DNA of 64,000 nucleotides from Bettongia penicillata ogilbyi (lineage: Eukaryota > Chordata > Mammalia > Diprotodontia > Potoroidae): assembly GCA_023548195.1 (NCBI GenBank), contig JAJHZJ010000220.1, positions 1,061,279 through 1,125,278 of the forward strand, written 5' to 3'. Made by a program: the position numbers and the translations under genes. Below are positions 57,770 through 64,000 of this stretch, one piece after another; the first letter of the stretch is position 1; each line of letters opens with the position of its first letter. Below the pieces are notes generated by a model that did no database searches, was not told where the DNA came from, and saw only the letters and a program-made list of their open reading frames with translations.

Positions 57770-59585
57770 ATCCCTATCTCCCTCCCCTCTATTTCCCTGG
57801 AGGGCAAGATAGATTTCTGCACCCATTGCCTGTACATCTTATTTCCCACTTGGATACATACACAGTTTTTAACATTCATTTTTAAAGCTTTGAATTTCAC
57901 ATTCTCTTTCTTCCTCCCTTCCCAACAACCCCCATTGAGAATGCAAGCAATTCAATAGAGGTCATACATGTATAGCCATGCAAAACAATTCCTTAACAGT
58001 CATATTGTGTAAAGCTAACAACATTTTCCTCTATCCTGTTCTGCCCTCCATTTATTCCATTCTCTTCCTTGACCTGTCATCCCACAGTAGTGTTTGCTTC
58101 TGATTACCCCTTCCTACAATCTACCATCTTTTCTATTACATCTTTCCTGTCCCTTGCCCCCCATGCCTTCCTGGAGGGTAAGATAGGTTTCTGAATCCAT
58201 TTGAGCATATGTTATTCCCTCCATAAGCTAAATCTGATGAGAGTAAAGCTCACTTATTCCTTTTCACCTCCCCCCTCTTCCCCTCCACTGTAAAATCTTC
58301 TTCTTGCCTCTTTTAAGTGAAATTATTTGGTATATCCTACCTCTCTCTTTGTCTCTCCCTCAGGACATTACTCTCAACAGTTGACTTTATTGTTTAGGTA
58401 TCCTCCCTTCATATTCAACATACTGTTTGCCTTTTGTCTACACACATACATGTATGTATATACACACATGCACACACACACATATATCCTTTAACAAGCT
58501 GCTGACTCATTTTTCATGATTTTCTTGCATTGCTCTTATTATACTTCCAAATTTTTTCTCCACCTCTCTTACTTGATTTTCAAAATTGTTTTTTAGGACT
58601 TTAATGGCCTGAAATCATTTTTCATATTTTTGGAGGCTTTGAATGTGAGAGCCTTGATCTTGCTGCCTTCTTTTAGTTGTATGCTTTGGTCTACCTCTGG
58701 TTAGAATCTTCCATCTTCCTCATCCACAAGGATGGAAGAAAATATCTTTTCACTGAGAAAGCAACCATCTACTGTCTTATGTTTCTCCTTTGGGAGCATT
58801 TTCCCAGTCAATTACTTGACTTTTGAGTCTTTTGTCAAACTGTGGGTATACCAACCCAAGCTTATACCAACTAAGCCTTCAGAAGTTTTGTGCAGCTGTT
58901 TTCAGAGATATCTCCAGGGATCTGTAAGTTCTCAGTTCTTCCAAAGTGGCATAGTCAAGGAAGAAGTGTTTACTCTTCTCCTGACTTGTGCTCTGTTCTG
59001 TGAGCCACAACAAGCACTCTTTTCTTCCCTCGACCTGGGAGTAGGATTCCCTCTCCACAGCCCCCACCAACTCCACCATACTGGCTCTCCTCCTCACCCT
59101 AGGACAGCCACTCTGGACTGAGAACTTATCAGCTGCTTGATTCCCCAACAGTCTGTAAGTAGGAAACTCCTAAAAGGGCCCCTCTAAGGGTTGTTTCTGC
59201 CACTTTTCTGGGGCTGGGACTTGAACATCATCCCCTCACTCACATGAGAGAACTTTCTCACTTATCTTTGAAGTGATCTTTGGCATTTGTGGCCTGAGAA
59301 ATACGGAAACTCCAGCAGTTGCCCATGATTCAGTGCCCTGAATCCAATCTTGTCTGTGCTGACATGGCTCTTGCTGGGCTGCACTCTGCTCTGAGCCGAG
59401 TGCAATAGATCTTTCCTGTCAGTCTTCCGGTTTGTCTTGGGCTGGAAATCTTTTTCACTCTGTCATTTTGTGGCTTCTGCTGCTTTGGAAATTGTTTAGA
59501 TTCAGTTTTGAAGGCATTTTGGGGGGGTTTGTGGGGAGAACTTAAGCAAGTCCCTGTTTTTACTCCACCATCTTGCCTCTGATTC
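57770..59585 (-). mobile_element. HAL1-like element, copy I, internally deleted
   Basis: Minus strand from 59585: AGAGGCAAGATGGTGGAG start, 5'UTR (to about 58790), first third of ORF1 (about 58790-58492), then a direct jump to the CA/TA repeat (58490-58438) and the 3' region as in copy G, ending near 57770. About 1 kb of ORF1 is missing. Open frames 58732-59121 and 58879-59148 are antisense or UTR by-products. Confidence 0.75.
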
Positions 59586-59869
59586 ACTCCCCCCACCCAA
59601 TCCATGCAGTTCTTAAGGGGCCATAGTAACTAAATGCTCTTTATAATTCTCCTTTGCCAGCACTAATTCCCAGGTTAACAATATACACTTTGGTCTCTCC
59701 TCCATACTGCCTGTAACATGACATGGTGTCCAATTTTTGTGCTCATTGTACTTTATAATGACCATATCTGAGTCAAAGTACTACCTACATCCACTCAGTG
59801 ATTCAATGACCCCCACACCCCCCCTTTTTTTTTAGCAAAGTACTAAAAGTCTAACAGTTGATTGAATGT
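59586..59869. other. No gene or recognised repeat
   Basis: Short unassigned spacer with C- and T-runs at 59815-59835. Confidence 0.4.
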
Positions 59870-60289
59870 TATATATTTTTTTATTTGCAATTCTGCTTAG
59901 CTTTGCTGGGTATGATATTTTCAGCCAAAGGTCTAGTTCTTTTCCTCTTCAATATATGGAGTTCCAAGACCTACTATCTTTTACTTTACCAGCAATAGGA
60001 CTTGTGTGATTCTAATTGTAGTACCATCCTATGTAATTTAATTTTTTTGTGTTTCTTATATTTTGTCATTGATCTGGGAGTTTCAGAATTTAAATATAAT
60101 AGCTCTGTGAGTTTTTCTCATAGCATCTCCTTCAGGTGGTAATTGTTGGGTTTTTTTTTTTTACTTCCATTTTCCCCTCTTTTTCTAATGTTTCAGGATA
60201 ATTTTCTTGAATTATTTCTTGTATTATTATATTAAGATTCATTATTTGATCAGAACTTTCAGTTACTTCAAATATTCTTACATTTTTTT
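59870..60289 (-). pseudogene. Old L1-type ORF1 C-terminal fragment
   Basis: Plus-strand words 'gctttgctgggtatgatattttc', 'ggagttccaagacctac', 'aggacttgtgtgattctaattgta', 'ctgtgagtttttctcatagcatctccttcagg' and 'ggataattttcttgaattatttcttg' parallel antisense ORF1 of copies A and B but with much more divergence, so this is an older family. It is cut at 60290 by the L1 fragment that follows. Confidence 0.6.
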
Positions 60290-61042
60290 AGTAAGTTCTT
60301 GCATTATTACAAAGTTCCAAGTCTACCAGAAAAAATTCTCACACACTGTGGTCGTTGCTGTGCACAAAGTTCTCCTGCTTCTGCTCCTTTCGCTCAGCAT
60401 CAGATCACACAAGTCCTTCCAGGCCTCCCTGAAGTCTTCTTGTTCATTATTTCTTAGGGTGCAATAGTACTCCATTACATTCATATACCATAATTTATTC
60501 AGCCATTCCCCAATTGATGGGCATCCCCTTGATTTCCAGTTCTTGGCAACCACAAAGAGTGCTGCTATAAATATTTTTGTACATGTGGGACCCTTTTCCA
60601 TTTTTATGATCTCTTGCGGATACAGTCCTAGTAGCGATATTGCTGGGTCAAAGGGTATGCACATTTTTATAGCCCTTTGGACATAGTTCCAAACCGTTCT
60701 CCAGAATGGTTGGATGAGCTCACAGCTCCACCAACAATGAATTAATGTTCCAACTCTTCCACATCCTCTCCAGCATTTATCATTTTCTTGTTCTGTCATG
60801 CTTACCAGTCTTATAGGTGTGATGTGGAACCTCAGAGTTGTTTTGATTTGCATCTCTCTAATCAGTAGTGATATAAAGCACTTCCTCATATGATTATAGA
60901 TAACTTTAATTTCTTCCCCTGAAAATTGTCTGTTCATATCCTTTGACCATTTATCAATTGGGGAATGACTTGTACGGTTATACATTTGAGTCAGTTCTCT
61001 ATATATTTTAGAAATGAGGCTTTTATCCCTAAGCTTAACCAT

Positions 61043-61076
<34 letters not shown>

Positions 61077-61390
61077 CAATTTACTACATCCCTCCGAATT
61101 TTGGTTGCATTGGGTTTGGTTGTGCAAAAATTTTTCAGTTTAATGTAATCAAAATTATCCATCTTGCATTTCATGATGCTTTCTATCACTTCTTTAGTAA
61201 GAAATTCTTCCCTTCTCCGTAAATCTGATAAATACACTATTCCTTGCTCCTCCACTTTATTCATGGTATCAATCTTTATACCTAAATCATGTACCCATTT
61301 GGACTTTATTCTTGTGTACGGTGTCAGGCATGGGTCTATGCCTAATTTCCACCACATTGTTAACCAGTTTTCCAACAGCGATTGTCAAGA
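60290..61390 (-). pseudogene. L1 ORF2 C-terminal fragment with a 350-codon open frame
   Basis: The frame 61375-60323 (minus) is open throughout. It begins MENWLTMWWKLGIDPCLTPY and includes the C-terminal landmarks REMQIKTTLRFHITPIR, CWRGCGRVGTLIHCWWSCEL, PFDPAISLLGLYPQEI, FIAALFVVAKNWK and MEYYCTLRNNEQEDFREAW, ending CENFFW before the normal stop. It lacks endonuclease, RT and almost all of the 3'UTR. A 30-base T-run (61045-61074) adds about nine Lys codons in frame. The ATG is internal to ORF2, not a real start. It is the youngest-looking L1 piece here and has no A-tail. Confidence 0.88.
61045..61074. repeat. (T)30 homopolymer (A-run on the sense strand of ORF2)
   Basis: Thirty consecutive T. 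Relatives have a short A-run here (AATTGGGAAAGAATTT at 55010), so it is an expansion inside the coding sequence and not an insertion tail. Confidence 0.95.
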
Positions 61391-61699
61391 CAGTTTTAAT
61401 GTTGTTTAAATATCTTGATGCTAGTTGTTAGAGTGAACCTTAACTGAAGGTATTTAATGTCATCCTGAGATTTTTCTTCAGGTCTTCTCTGATTGTCCTA
61501 AGTAAACCCTTGTTCTGCCCCTACTCGTATTAGTTTTCACAGCTCTATGTTCACCAAGAAATGCTATTTTATCTCTTTTTTTGGAGTAAAATATTGAGAC
61601 CTGCAAATTTTCTGACCTACTCACCATCTTCCCAGAATCCTCTCCCAGATTACATTTTTATAGATGAAAAAAGATTAAGATAGTCAAAGTTGAAGGGCA
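61391..61699. other. No gene or recognised repeat
   Basis: Short unassigned spacer. Confidence 0.4.
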
Positions 61700-62330
61700 T
61701 GTGGAGGAAAAGGTGAATGTACTACAGTATTTATGAAGCTTTAAATTTGTTTATGCACTCTGGAAAAGAATTTGGAAAGCAATGTGCAGATAGTGACAAT
61801 CTTTGACCCGGAGATTTCATAGCTACATGTAAAACAGAAGGAACTAAATCTTTAAGAGAGGATCAAGATGCAATAAAGCCTTGATAATGATATGTTTTGT
61901 AATAATAATGGCCTGGAAACAAAATAGACAGCCACGAATTTGGCAGTGGCAAATCATGCTGTGGAATCTGAAGGCGATTGAAGGTGATATAATAATGTTT
62001 TGCTGTAAGAAATGCCTAATATTTGAATACAGAGAAGCATGAAAAGACATATATGAACTAAGGTAAAATGATATAAACCAGGAAAATAACATATCTGAAG
62101 ATCCTAATGCATTTTTAAAGGACATGAAATGAGCAACTGAGACTGAATGTTCTGAAATGTGAATGTCTAAATTTGGTCGCCAAAAAGTGATGAATTTTAC
62201 TCAATTTTTAAGAGCTGTGGGACTGTGAGTATCAAATATCTCATACAGTGTCTGACTTTTTAAGTGAGTTTTTTAGTCTTGTGTAACTTATTTTTGCCCA
62301 CTTTTTTAAAATGCAAAAAAAAGATCACTT
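61700..62330 (+). pseudogene. Ancient L1 ORF2 C-terminal and 3' fragment
   Basis: 'gcactctggaaaagaatttgg', 'cctggaaacaaaatagacagcc', 'atgctgtggaatctgaaggcgattgaag' and 'gagaagcatgaaaagacatatatgaactaaggtaaaatgatataaaccagg' follow the end of L1 ORF2 (W-K-x-N-R-Q-P and W-K-D-I-Y-E-L words). Far more diverged than the 60290 fragment. The 93-codon minus-strand frame 61844-62125 is antisense to it. Confidence 0.6.
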
Positions 62331-63860
62331 TCTAGGGATACAGAGAAAAAAATGTTGGTGAAATGTAAAGTCAAGGCAATTCAAAATATCGTACATCAGG
62401 TTTTGGGAACAACAAGTGGACTATTGTGTTATAGAGTGTATGGAAGGGAATAACATATAAGAAGGCCAGAAAATTAGGAAAAAACAGGTTACTTCTGGTA
62501 GTAATAGGTAGCTACTAGATGGAAAAACTTATGATACAAATTATGACAAAAATCCTCTGTTTTAATATGTGTCTAGAAATATGTCTCTCTTTCTGTGTAT
62601 ATGCATATGGTTATAGATACAGATATAGAAGAGGTAGTGAATATGTTGTTATGTGAATCTTTGGAAGGAATAATGAAGCAATAAGATCAGTGATACATTG
62701 ATGAAATTGCTTCATAATAGTTTGTGCTATCAAAACTGTAGACAGTTCATCATCTGTTGCATAATAACAACTCTTCTATGTATTAATAATCAGGTGTAAT
62801 GAGTACTTATGACCCAATAATTTATCACTTATGGCCAAAGGCCTGTTTATGAATTTTGCAAAGCATGATTAGTCTTATGTTCAAATAACAGATACATAAT
62901 CTTTTACCAGATATGCATTCGAGGCTCTTCTAGTTTCATAACACCCTTCAGAGGTCATTTACTTCTGAAATAACCTCTCTGAATGAAAGGGCAGTTTAAC
63001 GCTAGAATGAACAATTAGAGCAGTTTTTAATGGAGGAGTAAAGAGACACATGAGATAATGTTAAAAAAAGAATTGACATTATGAACGGAGAGAATTGATG
63101 ATCTCGTGATGTCCTTAATCGTCAACTTATAGCAGCCACATATTTCTTAAGATTTTGGCCTAAAATTGGCATTATTTCCATAATTTTTAAATAATGACAA
63201 GGGGAAACATGAGGTAAGCAAACAACCTAATTTCTCTACCTGGAGATATGATATTCTAGCTACTCCTTATCTGCACCAAATTTTCATTTAATTTAACATA
63301 AAATTCAATTTTATTACACAAAAACTTCCTATAGTGTTACATACACTATCACAAATTTCCCAATGTTTTATTGGCATTGCAGAATTCAAAAACAAATGGA
63401 AATATCGTAGAAATAATCCAATTCAACTTTCCTTCCAATGAATGAAACTCACTTATTATATCTTTGAGAGATGGTAGTCTAAGTATAATGTGCGTAGGCA
63501 TATAATCATTTGTTTACTTGATTATAGAACATAATATATGTTCATAATACCTAGAAAGTCTTACATTTTTAAGGATTGTCCTTGATGCCTTAATCCTTAT
63601 TTGGCATTTACGGTTTCTATGATAAACCACGCAGCTTAAAACAGCATTGAAAGGTGCTCACATAATACACTTGGGAGAAGAAATGAAAGTAGAGAAGAAA
63701 TTGAAGGAAAAGGAGTATAAAAAGGAGAAGAGGAGGTAGAGAAACAAGGACCTGATGAATAGAAATGGTATCAAATCTTGGATGACTGTGAGATATTGAT
63801 TATGAGATTTCAAGATCCACTATATGATGAGATATTTTGAATGATTGTTAAGTTATCATT
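62331..63860. other. Single-copy-looking DNA, no gene
   Basis: About 1.5 kb without an open frame of 60 codons or a recognised repeat. Confidence 0.45.
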
Positions 63861-63861
63861 T

Positions 63862-64000
63862 TTGGGGAGGAGCCATGATGGAGGAGTAGAAAGATACACA
63901 TATGCTAGCTCCGAACCCACAGCCCATAAAATACCTATAAAGAGGAGCTCCCAACAAATTCTGGCCTAGCAGAAGCCACCCAACAATTGAGTGGAGGAGA
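63862..64000 (+). mobile_element. 5' end of an L1/HAL1-type element leaving the window
   Basis: GGGGAGGAGCCATGATGGAG start followed by 'cacatatgctagctccgaacccacagcccataaaatacctataaagaggagctcccaacaaattctgg', which matches the 5'UTR of copy A (complement of 2788-2690) closely. Which of the two element types it is depends on sequence beyond 64000. Confidence 0.8.

Noticed and set aside
820..58490. Spaced CA repeats as a CRISPR-like or phased array
   Set aside because: They are single tracts inside separate retroelement copies, with no repeat-spacer pattern.
60323..61375. The 350-codon frame as an exapted host gene
   Set aside because: It is the unmodified L1 ORF2 C-terminus. It lacks a natural start and carries an A30 expansion, and nothing shows selection; being young explains the open frame.
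1..64000. Bacterial or phage-type systems (operons, toxins, defence islands)
   Set aside because: Base composition, SINE/LINE content and lack of dense coding exclude a prokaryotic source.

Overview
The window is non-coding, repeat-dense vertebrate nuclear DNA, almost certainly from a marsupial. It is AT-rich and CpG-poor, and it is full of LINE-1, half-LINE (ORF1-only), L2, MIR/THER-type SINEs, a tRNA-like SINE with an RTE-type tail, a palindromic hAT-type element and many microsatellites. The RTE-tailed SINE and the particular L1 families are what I recognise as marsupial; species cannot be fixed by eye. I found no host protein-coding exon, no rRNA/tRNA gene and no CRISPR array. Every long open frame is retrotransposon, simple repeat or chance. 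Family names are from memory of consensus features, not from a database search. Layout: 1-2788 is an antisense ORF1-only (HAL1-like) element. 3540-4190 is an ancient antisense L1 reverse-transcriptase fragment. 4.2-12.3 kb is old MIR, L2 and SINE material around a striking 93%-identical inverted repeat (5601-5889 against 7321-7614). 12.3-15.8 kb is an L2 split by a HAL1-like insertion with recognisable target-site duplications. 15.8-30.6 kb is the least repeat-covered part, with L2, MIR, a hAT palindrome and microsatellites. 30.6-31.3 kb is a solo L1-type 5'UTR. 32.3-33.0 kb is an L2 ORF2 remnant split by a MIR. 33.5-35.9 kb is a sense HAL1-like element whose tail has become a long GGAA satellite (to 36.3 kb). 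36.5-44.2 kb is an old full-length L1 carrying two younger L1 insertions and a duplicated piece of its own 3' end. 48.0-56.8 kb is an antisense HAL1-like element split by a full-length L1 (49.68-56.05 kb). 57.8-61.4 kb holds a deleted HAL1-like copy, an ORF1 remnant and a comparatively young ORF2 fragment. At 63.86 kb a new L1/HAL1 5' end starts and leaves the window. The elements are related as machinery and passengers. L1 ORF2 supplies endonuclease and reverse transcriptase; HAL1-like copies encode only ORF1p and must be moved in trans; MIR is thought to use L2, and the RTE-tailed SINE an RTE. Nesting gives a relative order, L2 and MIR oldest, then the HAL1-like copies, then the full-length L1 at 49.7 kb. 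All coding regions seen are broken. I did not find a convincing new functional system. The best leads are the inverted duplication, the self-templated duplication inside the old L1, the ORF1-only family with its built-in CA repeat, and the higher-order GGAA satellite.
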